Assembly: GCA_033675265.1 (NCBI GenBank)
Contig: JAUJYZ010001527.1
Span: 434,001 to 498,000 of the forward strand
From: Actinostola sp. cb2023
Lineage: Eukaryota > Cnidaria > Anthozoa > Actiniaria > Actinostolidae
Reading direction: 5' to 3'
DNA: 64,000 nucleotides
Shown here: positions 1 through 11,827 of the stretch, in pieces
How positions within the stretch are numbered: the first letter of the stretch is position 1
Layout: each line of letters opens with the position of its first letter
The notes under the pieces: model-generated
What the model was told of the DNA's origin: nothing
The model's input: only the letters and a program-made list of their open reading frames with translations
Databases searched by the model: none
Made by a program: the position numbers and the translations under genes

Positions 1-439
1 TCTGCCCAGGCCAATTAAGTGAAATTACATAAACCCAATCACTGACACAGTGTGCCCAGGGTTAACGTACATTTTGTTTCAATAAATCAATCGGAGTACA
101 TCTGAAAAACATACAAAAACACTGATTCAATGTACTATCCTCTTAATATGGTCATCTTCTGACACATTACACTGTCGCATGAATATTGAATTTTGAGCTC
201 TCAAAATGAAGAAAATAATGTCGAATAACACCAATCTGTAATAACACCAAGACTGCAGATGTCATGGCAGCCTTAAATGTGAATTTTATCATTCTTTTGT
301 ACTGTTTTTGCATGCTATAGTAATTTGTTTATTTTATTATTTTGATAATGTTTACCACACTGCATTGATAATATTATCATTATAAGGTTGATGATCTAAC
401 TTGAAAAGGTGTAGATTTGTGTCACTTTGTCAATGGTAG
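1..439. other. AT-rich sequence without a gene
   Basis: No ORF, repeat unit or RNA gene can be supported here. Confidence 0.5.
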
Positions 440-879
440 CCTGATTTCCAGATGGCTCATGTGTCATGCTCCACTTCATCCACATTTTCCAACTGATTGC
501 CCTTGCCAGAGACCATGTTCTCTATTGTTTGGACTTTGACCAATCAGAAGGAACCTGATATTTTTCGCAAAGTAAGGAATGGCAAGAATGTTTTAACATT
601 GTGTTAAAATGACGGATGTCCAGTATAAGAAAAGCATGAGCAAGCTTGGCCTCCTAAAGCAGACGCCTGTCCAGGCTTCAGTTTTACTCCGCCGGCCACC
701 AGCGTCCGCTCAGATGAAGTGTGCATTCCTTTCGAATTGTTTTACGCACCATTGAACTAGCCAATGAAATCACTTGTATTATCACCAGATTTTCGTGTCC
801 AAAACAGTTCCCACGTTGAGTTATTTTTAGATATATTAAAATTCATAGTCTGATCAATGATGTTTTAAATCCAGTTTAA

Positions 880-1310
880 AGTGTACATGAATTACATTTT
901 TTTATTTTGAAAATCGATTACATATGAAGTGAATAGTGGGATGTTTCAGTATATTGTTTTGATTTGAGCTTTGCATTTGCGAGTTATGCTAATTCAATGA
1001 CGTCAGTTGATTGTTTTGCTGTAACTTATTTATCATTTTTCAAGCAGTTCTCTTTTCTGAAATACAAAAAAAAGTTTCACATCATTTATAAAAGTTGTAG
1101 AAAACTTTTTGCCAGATTAAGAATGTCAATAATTTGCACAAGGACGCTTTTGTATAATAAATTAGAAATCAACTGACGTCACCAAATTAGCATATCATGA
1201 TTTCAAACCTTTATAACTCGAAAATTTAAATCACAAAATACTGAAACATCCCACTATTGACTTCATATGTAATCGATTTTTTAAAAAAAGAAAAAAAATT
1301 CATGTACACT
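880..1310. mobile_element. MITE with TTAA duplication (Kolobok/piggyBac type)
   Basis: The element starts AGTGTACATGAATT and ends with the reverse complement. It is flanked by TTAA at 876-879 and 1311-1314. The inverted arms extend about 140 bases each and include GATTACATATGAAGT and GTGGGATGTTTCAG with their complements. No ORF is convincing. The right-hand TTAA is shared with the next element, so this MITE probably used that element's own TTAA duplication as its target. Confidence 0.75.
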
Positions 1311-1314
1311 TTAA

Positions 1315-2980
1315 AGGGGGACTCTGATCAAAATACCTCAAACTTTTAAACCAGCTGAAACTCCGTAATTACAATCTTGAAGCTATCAATAATAACTCTA
1401 CCAAACGGTTTTTCGAAATTTCAACGGCAAGTGCTATTTTTTGCTCTCTCTTTTTCGAGGCCAGTGAATAAATCGAAAACTTGGAGGGAGACGGGAACGG
1501 ACGGTAGTGTCCAATCAACCCAAATATTCGGCTACAAGGCAAAGTATGGAGGTCTCCGAAAATATCCACAGAAAATCACGCTTTATCCATTATAATATTA
1601 ATTTGATTGCCAAATAGCAAAATATACAATCAAGTTGCTGTGTTCAAGCGACAAATACATCCAAAAGAAGATATTTCACTGCAGAATTCAACGATTCCAT
1701 TATGATTTATAGCAATGTTAATGTACGTACTCTCACGTACTCTCAAGTCCGCCGCTTTCAGCGTACGAGTAGAATATAAACTCCCAAATATATACTATTC
1801 CATTTCCTAACATAAAAGAGGATCTAAAGTGTACGTTGGGACTTCTGGTAAGATTAATTTCGACATATTTATGCCACAAATTCATCATCTGAAGTCTCTT
1901 CAAGGGCAGGAGCGTGACCGGTAATTATGCATGAGTGATGCATGAGTACGTACTAGAAACATACGGTTTTTGCATGATGACTGATCTGCTCAATAATTAT
2001 TTTTCGGTATAAAACTAAAAGAAGTTGAATATATCCACGAATCTGATGTATATAAATACTTCACAATTTAACAGTAAATGTAGTAGTCACAAAATGTACT
2101 TCAGAATGACCCGACTGACCTCTATCAGATCAATCTGCTTTGCATGATTGTCAACCGGCACTGCACAGTTGTATGGACAACAGATTTTAAAACTCCTATC
2201 TCATAAATTTTAGAAAGCAATCTGAAAGAAAACTGTTCATTCTATTCATTTTATTATCAATTTCCAATGATTCTGGTGTTGAAAATTAAAAGTGTCGTAA
2301 CATATATAAAGTCTGTGAGTGTCTCGGCGGGAGCCGTGTTCGCCGGGCATTGTAACTTGTTCTTCTACAGTCCCAATATAAACTTTACAATCCTTAAATC
2401 TTTCTGGTTTTCGGCTTTCACAAATGCTTCATAAGAAAATCGTTTACTTGGGATATGCTTACAAATCTGTATGCTGCCGATTTGATATGATAACATTCAG
2501 ATCTCAAATCCATTTGAAGTCGTATAAAGGCCAAGACTGACACAACGTATTCTCAAAAACTTCAGGCTCGTTTAGCATGTTATATATCACAGTTCTATCC
2601 ACTTTAGAAACTCCTGGTGCTAGGTGATGAGCCCTAACTGCCTGAAAAATGTATTGGACGTCTGAATTACAAAATAAGACGAAGAAACATCAATAGAACT
2701 GGGTAGTATTTTACAAGACTTTGTATGTGAATGTACGGACGAGTTCAATGGGTTGATTGCATGACGTCACAGAGACCAACCGCTGTCTGTTTATCACAGG
2801 CTCGTTTATTCAAAACCAACATGGCATACGGGTGATTTCGGCCTCTTCTCATGAGGATTTCTCGACACTCTGGACCAAAAACAAAAATGTTTCGTAATTT
2901 TATTAGTTTAACTATATACTTTTAGTAGACGCTGAAGAAAAGTCACTCCTAGAAGGGTCGATTTTGATCAGAGTCCCCCT
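1315..2980. mobile_element. Non-autonomous TTAA element with AGGGGGACTC ends
   Basis: The left end AGGGGGACTCTGATCAAAAT at 1315 is matched by its reverse complement ending at 2980, with TTAA on both sides (1311-1314 and 2981-2984). The 1.67-kb interior has no credible coding sequence; short ORFs at 1369-1595 on both strands are unsupported. TTAA duplication and AGGGG ends suit Kolobok- or piggyBac-mobilised elements, but no transposase is present to decide. Confidence 0.7.
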
Positions 2981-3890
2981 TTAAATGACCACAGATAATG
3001 ATAACACTCCAAAGAAAATCATGAACGAGGACATTATTTATTTGTGCCAAAAATGAGTCAAAGGAGAGGAAAACCCGAATATTCGGACGAATGAAAGTTA
3101 ATTTACTGACACTCTTGTCCCGTACTTTGGATATCAGCATACAATAATATTTTGAATACGGTACCTTTATCTGCAGAAGTTGCGTTGCTAAAGTAAAGAA
3201 ATGACCAGAATCGTTCTTACCGTTGTCGTAGATCAGTTTCTGCTTGATATATCAGTAATGACTTTCCATAACCAGTCTGAAAGTTGACAAACATGTCCTT
3301 TTAAAAAAAAAAAAATTGCTTGGATCGATTGACTTTTGCTGGTGGATATTCAAATGTTGAATTTTGAAAACATCACATATCGCTAGCTACTCTTCAAGCT
3401 CCAGTACGAACTGTCAGTTCACGTGATGTTTGTTCGTGGAAGTCCGTAGAGAAAGTCTGCACCACCACAGATTCGTTCTGATTGGCTAATCCACTGGAAA
3501 GGAATGTATGGTTCATCTGAGCAGACCCTGGTGGCCGGCGGAGTAAAACAGAAGCCTGGACATGCATTTGTTTTAGGAGGCTAGAGCAAGCTCTGCGTGA
3601 ATTATAAATGGCGCCATTTGATAGACCAAAGATTTTCCAAATCCTGTGGGTGAATTCAAAAAGACATCTCTCCTGTCTATGAAGTTGGTAAGAGGTTCGA
3701 TTTGCTGAGGATATAGCTCCGAAATCTGAAAAAAATTTACATGCATTTCTTATTCTGGACTCCAAGACATTCACCATTTTGACATGATGCTAAAACATTC
3801 TTGGCATTCCTTACTTTGTGATATATAGGTGGCTTCTGATTTTTTTCGAAATCCAAACAATGGATAACACTGTCTTTGACACGGGCAAAT

Positions 3891-6006
3891 CAGACTACGT
3901 GAACTGATCAGGGATGTAGATAAAACCCGGGAGCCGGGGAAAATAACCGGCTGTCAGCTTAATGTTACCGGCTGTAAATAATTGTACAGGGCGACTTATG
4001 TTGGCACTAATAATAAAACTGAAACTGTCAACACTCCATTTTGAAGCGGTAAACGATCGATCAATCTCGTTCAATACAGTGGTTAATATGCAACTTTAAT
4101 TGAGATGGGAAAGCTTCCTTTACATCTCATTATATGCCGAAAGCTTGTAAATAGCAAGCAATGCAATAATCTTCTGTTTTCTCGTATTTCTGTTTCTGTT
4201 GACGACTCGCTTTGTACCTGGTTCTTTCCTCAAAATATTGCTTCCAAAAGTCGCAAATGTCAAAACAACAGCTCTTACTCAACTCCTCAGGTATCATTCC
4301 ATGCTTGCAATGATGTTTTTCTAAGGTTTTTGACAAATAGTAGCGAGGTACAAAAGGCCAAAAGCAACTCTGCGGTTGACTGGTTTTATCAGAAAAATCC
4401 GAAGGATCCAAATAAGGAGAACCACAGGAAGCCCACACGATTGTTCAAGTCTCCTTGATCAGCGGTATCTCTACTTCGTGTTTGCGAAATAATTCGCCTT
4501 CTTCTTACCTGACCTCGATCCTGAGTCAGACAGTGACAGTGCTTGGGATATAGCACAAGTGAAACTGAAGACAACTAATGCCTTTAGCATTGCACATTTG
4601 TTTAATTGAAACATTTGAACTTTAGCTTCCTTTCAAATTTTGTAGATCATTAAACTATCACTGCAGTTTTACTTTTAATATTTGAATGTAAAACACAACA
4701 CCCTGTTTCGTTTTTCACAACTTTATTAAAAGAAAACCATGAATTCTTGTGTACTGAAAACGATCTAAATTGGTCTTGAATTTACCTCCAAAATCAAGGA
4801 AAACGCATTTCCGAGAGTCTAGATTTCAAAATTTTAGGGGGGGCATGCCCCCGTACCCCCCTAGAAGGATCGTGCCAAAGGGCCTTTGGCTCAATACCCG
4901 CCTGTCCAATGGAGATTTCCGCCTGTTACACTTTTTATCGACATCCTTGCTGATGCAATGAAAACAAATCAATTACATAATTTGATCACAAGGTGTTTAC
5001 TATTGTTCTCACAAGAAACAAAATCTGAACTCTTTCAATAATTTTCTTTAGTACTATCATTTTGAGCTGCAAACTTACAAACTGCTGAGCAGGCATTCTG
5101 GAATGCTTGTGAAGGGTTATAACTCTTTGTAGGTGTTCCTCATGAAGGCATGAAGGCATGTTTTTCCTAACAATTGTTCAGATTACAACAATTGAACGAA
5201 GAAGATAAAACATATCAAGAGAAACATGTTCTACTATGCAGCAGTAAATTGCAAAAACGGTTCTCGAAGAATGTTGGAAAACGTCTCTGTGACTTTGACA
5301 ATCACAAAGAAACCCCAGATATAGGACCCGCATACATATTATGAGAGTAGTAGATGAAAGCAGACTAGGAAAATGGAGGCTGATGCAAGGGCGAAGTCAA
5401 TGTGTTCACCAGACCCAGCGAGGCAGCTGGGAGCTGTAGGCAAATTGTAGTGGTGCGACAGGCAATGCTGCAGGCCATTTTGACCGTCAATGTATTCTGA
5501 AGTCACAAGGAATGCCGATGGACTTAAAAAAAATGAGACGAAATGAGGCCAGTCATTGTTGTGGTAAATGCAGGGAGAAAGTTTCCAACCAGAAAGGGAT
5601 GGTATTACTGGTGTACAAATTGGCCCATTGGAAGCCAAAATTGGACAGTCTACTGGTATCAGGTAGAAGAATATGGTCAAGATTTGCCGACGCTAACTAT
5701 CTGGAAGGCATGTACGTAGCGTGTAAGCATGGAGAGATGAAAATGGTTTGTCACACATCCGAAGGTTGAGAAAACGGTTGGCGTTACATAAACGTGGCTG
5801 GATAGATGGGATGTGTCATAATCTTTCCACCAAATAGATATAACCCCAGAGGCGAGTCTGTCCAAAATGGTTTTCAATGTATGATGTCGGAGAACTTGGC
5901 TTTTGCAGGAGGGATGGTTTAAAAGGACAGTCCGAGGAGGCAAGTGGGAGTCATGACCAGGGTGCCTCGGAAAGCACCCTTATAATGTCTGAAGTATTTC
6001 GTGATA
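3891..6006. other. No gene recognised; short GC-rich palindrome
   Basis: Short ORFs on both strands (4105-4458 plus, 4130-4438 minus, 5339-5680 minus) match nothing I know. A G/C palindrome, GGGGGGGCATGCCCCC, lies near 4838. On the minus strand a donor-like GTAAGA follows an open stretch near 4515, which could be an old exon, but no partner exon was found. Confidence 0.4.
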
Positions 6007-6010
6007 TTAA

Positions 6011-7148
6011 GGGGGGTCGGTACTATCTTTTGATGCTCGTTGCTAGGGAAAGTGAAATTGCCATAAGTCAATGCATGTTTGGTTTACATCCATGAAATTT
6101 GGAACATAGTCATTCAGTGTAATTGGGAATGTAATGATGACGCCAACGGGCTACGCCCATTGTCACGTGACCCAAAGCAGAAAAAACACGTTTTTCAAGG
6201 GTGTTTCGTTTTTTCCAAAAATTATTGTTATGAGTATATTTTTTAGAACGTTTCCAAAATATTCACGCATGCGTGTTTTGAATTGCGGAAAAATAAGAAA
6301 ATGACGCTAAAATTCGTGTTTACAAAACCACGTATTTGCTTGTAACTTTCTTAGTTTTTAAAATATAACAAATCCCATGCGCTAAGTTTTAGATAATTCA
6401 CGTTTATTTATTGAAATATCGAAAAACTGCATATAAACTTTTTTTCCGACGAGAAAAACTTCATTTTGTAGACCGGAAGTAATTTGTTCTCATTCAAGCA
6501 GCCAGGTCACTTAGCTCCTCCGCCATCTTTAAACTTACCCAGAATGCATTGTAACAAGCAGACTCAAACTCGACAAAAGTGGCGAGTCGCTGTCTTTATA
6601 TCTTGCAAAAGTGGCTCAAATATACCTTGAATGGCGTAGTTTAAGGTGCTTCTACCCAGACACTGAAGTACAGGAGACTGCTGAATGTTTCTCCAACGCA
6701 AAACTTTGGAAATGATGGTTCAGTACACGTACACAGGATTTCGCCGGTTTGTGTTTTGACATTGACTTGGACTTGGAGTTGGGACAACGATTCTTCGCTA
6801 ATTCTTTTGCTCTTTGTTTTCTATCGTTAGCGAGTCATCTTCCTCTTTCTTTTGAAAATTAAGTCATGTTGTGTTGAACTAACTTACATGTAGCTTAGAT
6901 TCTTACTGACGAGTCTAAAATACTGAAAATCTCGAGTTTCAGACATTTTTGAAAAGCTCCTGTAAAAGTATACTTAGTGAATACAATTAATAAAACCTAT
7001 TACTAAATTATTGTATCGTGTATTTTCCTGAATGAAGCAAAAGTAAAACAAAACAATTTTAGCGTATGAGTTCGGAAAGAAAATATCACTTCCGGTCTCG
7101 CGACATAGCAACCGGGGTTACTTGGCAACGAGATAGTACCGACCCCCC
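6011..7148. mobile_element. Non-autonomous TTAA element with GGGGGGTCGG ends
   Basis: The left end GGGGGGTCGGTACTATCT and its reverse complement at the right end are flanked by TTAA at 6007-6010 and 7149-7152. Similarity continues inward as GTTGCYARG-type sequence. The 1.1-kb interior carries no convincing ORF. Ends and duplication resemble the 1315-2980 element in type but not in sequence. Confidence 0.75.
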
Positions 7149-7152
7149 TTAA

Positions 7153-7909
7153 AGACGTTCGTGGGCAAAAAAACTATCCATGTTTTTTTCCTGAAACTTC
7201 GTATGGTGAAATAAGATCATTATAGAAGCTAAATGAGCAAATAAAAAATGGGGGTCACCGATTTCGCTATGGAGCCAGATTGCTTCAAAGTATTACCCTT
7301 TTTCTGATCGAAAATTATGTGTGTTAAATCCACAGAAAGTCGAGAATGACAGATATTTTTTGTAGATAAACTGAAAGGATTGCTAAAATTTTCTTCAAAT
7401 GGCTATCTAAGAGTTTATAGATTAAAATTATGTACAAATATTTGTGAATATATAGAAACAACCTGTAGTTTTTGGCTCATATTTACAGTCACCACGTAGC
7501 CATGGATGACTCTTTTGTGTGGAGGTAGGTTGAAATCTTCATCTAAATTCTTTTCATCTAAATTCTATCCATGTTTTTCCCCTTAAATTTGGTACATGGG
7601 GAGCTTTTATGATTGTTTGTAAAATCACAGGCCATGTAAAATCACAGGCTGTGTAAAATCACAGACCTTTGCCATGATGGTGAGCACTTTTTCATTGTCC
7701 CTGTTCCCCAAAAGAGGTACAAGAAACAGGGACAGAACCTATCCACAGGGGAGGACAATTTTCCTTCCAGGCAGTCAGCAAAACATCCTGGCTGAGCCGC
7801 TAAAGATCCCACACATAACCAACATCACTGGTAGAGAGTAGCCATGGCACGCTTTGAAATAGAATAACAGACCTGGTCAATGAACATGGAACCAGCACAG
7901 ATATTGTGG
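7153..7909. other. No gene recognised
   Basis: Only a short direct repeat of 'tgtaaaatcacagg' around 7618-7665 stands out. Confidence 0.4.
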
Positions 7910-8405
7910 ACCACTGAACACAGAAACAGCACAAAATTTGCAGACACACCGCCCATCCAGCTGAACATGCACAGAATCAGCACAAAATTTGCAGACACAA
8001 CGTCCGGCTGAACATGAAATCGGAACAAATATTGGCGTACATATCTCCTGCCTGAACACGATATCAGCACAAAATTTGCTGACACACCACCCGGCTGAAG
8101 ATGAAGTCGGAACAAAAATTGACGGATTTATCTCCTGGCTGAACACTAAATCAGCACAAAATTTTGTGGACACACTACTCAGCTGAACACGAAATTGGAA
8201 CAAAAATTTGCGGGCATATCTCCTGGCTGAACAGCAAACCAGCACAAAATTGGCAGACACACCACCCTGCTGGACACAAAATCGCCGACACACCGCACGG
8301 CTGAACACGAAATCAGCACAAAATTTGCGAACACACCACCCGGCTGAACATGAAATCGCGGACACACTGCACGGCTGAACACTAAATTAGCACAAAATTT
8401 GCAGA
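7910..8405. repeat. Degenerate minisatellite
   Basis: About nine diverged units alternate around the motifs GCACAAAATTTGCAGACACA and CGGCTGAACATGAAATCGGA, giving a period of roughly 50-60 bases. Because the unit lacks stops in several frames, it creates repetitive minus-strand ORFs (7825-8365) rich in Cys, Phe and Val; these are products of the repeat and I do not call them genes. Confidence 0.8.
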
Positions 8406-8429
8406 CAAATTACCCAACTGGCACAAAAC

Positions 8430-8640
8430 CAGGATAATTCAATAATAGTAACAATAATTATAATGGTAATAATAATTAAGATGATGATGGCGACAATAAT
8501 GAAGAGGATTATGACGACGATGCTGATAGTGGTGATGATATTGATGATAATGATGAAGGTAGCGATGACGATGATAACAATAATTATGGTAATAACTAAC
8601 AAGAACAACAGTAATGAAAATAAAGATAATAATTAACTAT
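8430..8640. repeat. ATG/AAT-rich trinucleotide low-complexity tract
   Basis: Interrupted AAT, GAT and GATGAT runs follow directly on the minisatellite. The minus ORF at 8387-8608 is a poly-Ile/Val translation of this tract. Confidence 0.8.
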
Positions 8641-9387
8641 CATAATAACTGGGATAAATATAACGTTATTGCATTATTGTAAAAGTTCTAACTTCACAAA
8701 CATTGATAAAAAACTGTACTGGTGTATATAACAGCATAATGCAAACATAGAATGAAAGGAAAACGAACGAATAGGCAATACAAAACAAGGCAAAATGTAC
8801 AAAAGAAACGGCATACCAGCGAACAACAGGTGAGAAAAACGGATTAATACTCAATAACATTGAGAACGGCATCAAGGAACGTGGCATCATAAAACTGGTA
8901 CTGTACTGAAATTACTGAGTAGAAACAGCAGAAAAACCCCAAAAGTACAAACAAGTAATAATATTGGCAGAAAAACGGCGAATTTGACCATATTAAAAAT
9001 GGAACAAACGCTAAACAAGCGATATGACGAATCGGTTAATGCGAGAACTGACGTGTGGCAAATACTGATAAATAAGACTCATGACTAAATAAAAAGCAGC
9101 TATATGAAGTCTATGAAGGATAGAATACCGCAAAGGTTTTTACTTGTGACGAAAGGTGTGGTTGAGGAGCTACCAACGGTGCTTGAGAACCAGAATTAAG
9201 GCTGTGAAGTCTGTGAAGGTTGCAGAGGCTGGGAGGTGACTAACGGTTAATTTTCAAAAAACTGGCATAATTTCCTGCACTTTTTTAAGTTTTCCTTGTA
9301 GTAGTATTTTTTTAATCCCTTGAAGGAATCGTATCATGAGATGTCTTTGTTGTGTACATCTTGCCAGGCTGTATCAGTTGTTTCCGC
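8641..9387. other. No gene recognised
   Basis: AT-rich sequence with short unsupported ORFs. Confidence 0.4.
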
Positions 9388-9762
9388 TTACTGTTGCTTT
9401 TGTTGAGTGTTGAGATTCGTTTCTATGACAATGTGTTCAATACGATCTTGAAGTAAAAGCAAATGGCAAAAATCAATTGCAGTGGCCTGAGATGGAAGAA
9501 TGTTTACTGGACCTGTACAATCGAAGCACTCCGGAATGTTTCCATTTTGATGATCACAAGTCCAGTTTGTATCTTGCACTCCATCGATTTCTTCTTGATC
9601 ATTGCTGCTTTCACTGTCACTACTTCCACTAACTAAAATATGCCATTCACTTAGCTCATCGCAGCCAATATTGCTTGTTGTTAAACTAATAATTTCTTCT
9701 TCACTGTCGCTATTTCTAAATATTTCTTCACACAATGCCATCTTTGTCATGAACATTTTCAA
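9388..9762 (-). pseudogene. N-terminal remnant of a piggyBac (PGBD) transposase
   Basis: The 124-residue ORF has an acidic, Ser-rich N-terminus (residues 15-60, including SGSSDSESSNDQEE) followed by a segment near residues 80-120 with 'FDCTGPVNILPSQATAIDF' and 'IVIETNLNTQQ'. This order (proline-rich stretch, 'P..ATxxDF', then 'xxETN') is what starts the piggyBac DDE region. The catalytic part is absent, since the frame stops after the ETN motif and I see no continuation. It is a truncated copy, not a functional transposase. Confidence rests on motif order only. Confidence 0.5.
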
Positions 9763-11450
9763 AAATTAACAACATTTCTGGCTTGGGATCCCAAGGGACG
9801 GTGTAGATGTCTTTCAAGCACTTGCTTTAATAGCCAATAGGAATGCCTGTTTCTCTACTACTGTTTATTGCCATTATAGTTGCCTATGGGCGCTTTGTAG
9901 AGTTGTCTATAAAGTGTTCCGGAAATTCATGGAACTGAAATTATTGCTGCGAGTGTAGTGAGAAGTGACATTAATCTTAATGGGCTTGCTGTGTTTCAAT
10001 ATGAATGAGTGTGCCTGGGCTGGCTGGCTGGCTGGTTGGCGGGCTGGCGATTATTTTTCTGGCGTCATTTTCAAATGTCATTGAAACAAGACGCTAGCAC
10101 AGCGTTCAGTCAGGCTTCCTAGTAGGCCAGTACGTAATCATTCTGAAGCAGCGTGGCGATAGTAATAATGAATAAATTTCGCATAATAAAATCTGAGCTC
10201 CTTAATTTGCATGGCTTTGTGTAGCCATCACAGTCATTAACTGATGTCTTAAATGTAATATCCACAACAGCTTCTGCAGAGACGAGAATGTTTAATATGA
10301 TTAAAAGCATTTAATACCATTACAAATAATCACAATTTTCGAGGAATAAACTTAATAAATACTTATTCTCGTTTGCTGACCTTGATCATTCACCTCCGGG
10401 CATCTATCAAGTTATTTTCTTTTTCGCCTTTCTTCCAATAAGTTCGTTTCTGTTACAGTTCGTAATGTCATTTGTACATAAACCTTGACCACTCCATCAT
10501 GAATTCATTTTTCGGTCTCACATTCATATTTTATCATTTGTACATCTACTCAGACTTTGTAAATTTTGTACTGACTTTGTAACTGATTGCTCAAATGATT
10601 TTGCTTGAGTTCAAAGACCCATTGAGGACACAAATTGAAGATCTAGAACGCTCGTTACCTTTGTGATATACTGCGAATGGCATGGCTGCTGCTTGTTGTT
10701 GATTTCAGTTGATATCATTCGTCGTATACATAGATTGTTTATATTGCCATATTGTAATTCTTCGCTGACATTTCACTGAATGTGCTAACTAAGTAAACAA
10801 TATCACATGTGAATATGAAATCGATGTGAGTTGAACGTATTTGGTTGGATTGGATTCATATTTGCTGCTGACATCGATGACATATAAACCTTCCACAACA
10901 AGAACTTCAAGGAAAGAGAAAGATTGTGTAATTCTCAAGTCGATAAATTGCCTCGATTCCCCTTGAATCTTCAGATCAGTCACTTTCGGAGTTAATTCGA
11001 TAGTACTCCAGGAAAAATCGGACACCCGTGCGCCTAAATTTGTGATGGATAGAAGAAAAAAACGCCTGTATTTTTCAAGTCGGGCATTCCACAGGAAGCC
11101 CGACTAATGAGACATTGCTTGTGCATGGTCAGCGGTACCAGTTGTACAATTGTTCAGCTCAACATGACTGAGACAGTGAATATTTGGAGAGATTATCTTG
11201 TGTGAACGCAAACATAACTTTACTTGTCGGGTTGCTCTTCTTTAAAATGTTGTTGTTGTACTGATAACAAAGGTAATTGAATGCCTTTTGCTTAGTGACC
11301 TTGCAGCATTTCGCTTGCAATATGTAACCAATAGTCTTGTATGTTTAATTTTGTTGTAAAGCTACACAAACACATTAATGAATTCATTTACCACTATTTT
11401 TTCTATTTTAGTGAACATGGTAATTGCTAACAACGATGATGTTCTCATCC
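9763..11450. other. No gene recognised; GGCT run and one strong hairpin
   Basis: A (GGCT)n-like run lies at about 10015-10050. At 11079-11106 the sequence can fold as AGTCGGGC-ATTCC-ACA-GGAA-GCCCGACT. A 78-residue minus ORF at 10789-11025 has protein-like composition but matches nothing I recognise. Confidence 0.4.
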
Positions 11451-11702
11451 AATTATCTTGAAATGGATTTGCAATTGTATTTTAATCCTAGTTTATTTTA
11501 ATGAGAGGCCTGGTCCTGAGTTGAAAAATGCAGGCCATAATTTTTTTCGGTGTCAGAAATCTGCAAAGTTGTGCAACATCTGCTACACAGCAACCCTGGA
11601 GGGATTAGCACATTGTGTCTTACGGAAAGTTGAAGAAAGCGGCCATTTTGGAAATGGGGAAGACACTTCTTGTGGTATTTACTCAGAGTGAGTGTTCCGT
11701 GT

Positions 11703-11827
11703 GTAGTCAAAGACATGATGATTTTCAAACTTGAGATCGCCTCCCCTTCCATTTGTGAGGGAGCTGGCCCAGCAGCAAAAAACAACAACAACAACAACGA
11801 GAGCTACGTGGTGACCTCCGCTTGATA
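11703..11827 (+). pseudogene. Fragment related to the OTU-protein N-terminus at 41.8 kb
   Basis: In one frame this reads 'LEIASPSICEGAGPAAKN' followed by an Asn run and a stop. The ORF at 41754 contains 'FEIANPSIREGAVLAANNE'. At the DNA level both share GAGATCGCC and GAGGGAGCTG with the same spacing. It is a short diverged copy of the same repeated coding family, broken by the AAC microsatellite. Confidence 0.55.

Larger units (their letters stand above)
510..3880. repeat. Large diverged inverted repeat (remnant of a long-TIR element)
   Basis: The sequence around 510-780 reappears reverse-complemented around 3390-3880. The best-conserved stretch is at 650-720 and 3510-3590, where both arms read ACTCCGCCGGCCACCAG on one strand. 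The arms differ by many substitutions and small gaps, so this is an old structure. Two TTAA elements (880-1310 and 1315-2980) lie between the arms and probably entered later. The outer ends and any target duplication could not be fixed by eye. A 127-residue minus ORF at 3394-3777 lies inside the right arm and matches nothing I recognise. Confidence 0.6.

Noticed and set aside
3394..3777. 127-residue minus ORF as a gene
   Set aside because: It lies within a diverged inverted-repeat arm, has no recognised domain and the mirrored arm has no matching open frame.
7825..8382. Cys-rich minus-strand ORFs of up to 162 residues
   Set aside because: They arise from the degenerate minisatellite in several overlapping frames.
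8387..8608. Hydrophobic Ile/Val-rich ORF as a membrane protein
   Set aside because: It is a translation of an AAT/GAT low-complexity tract.
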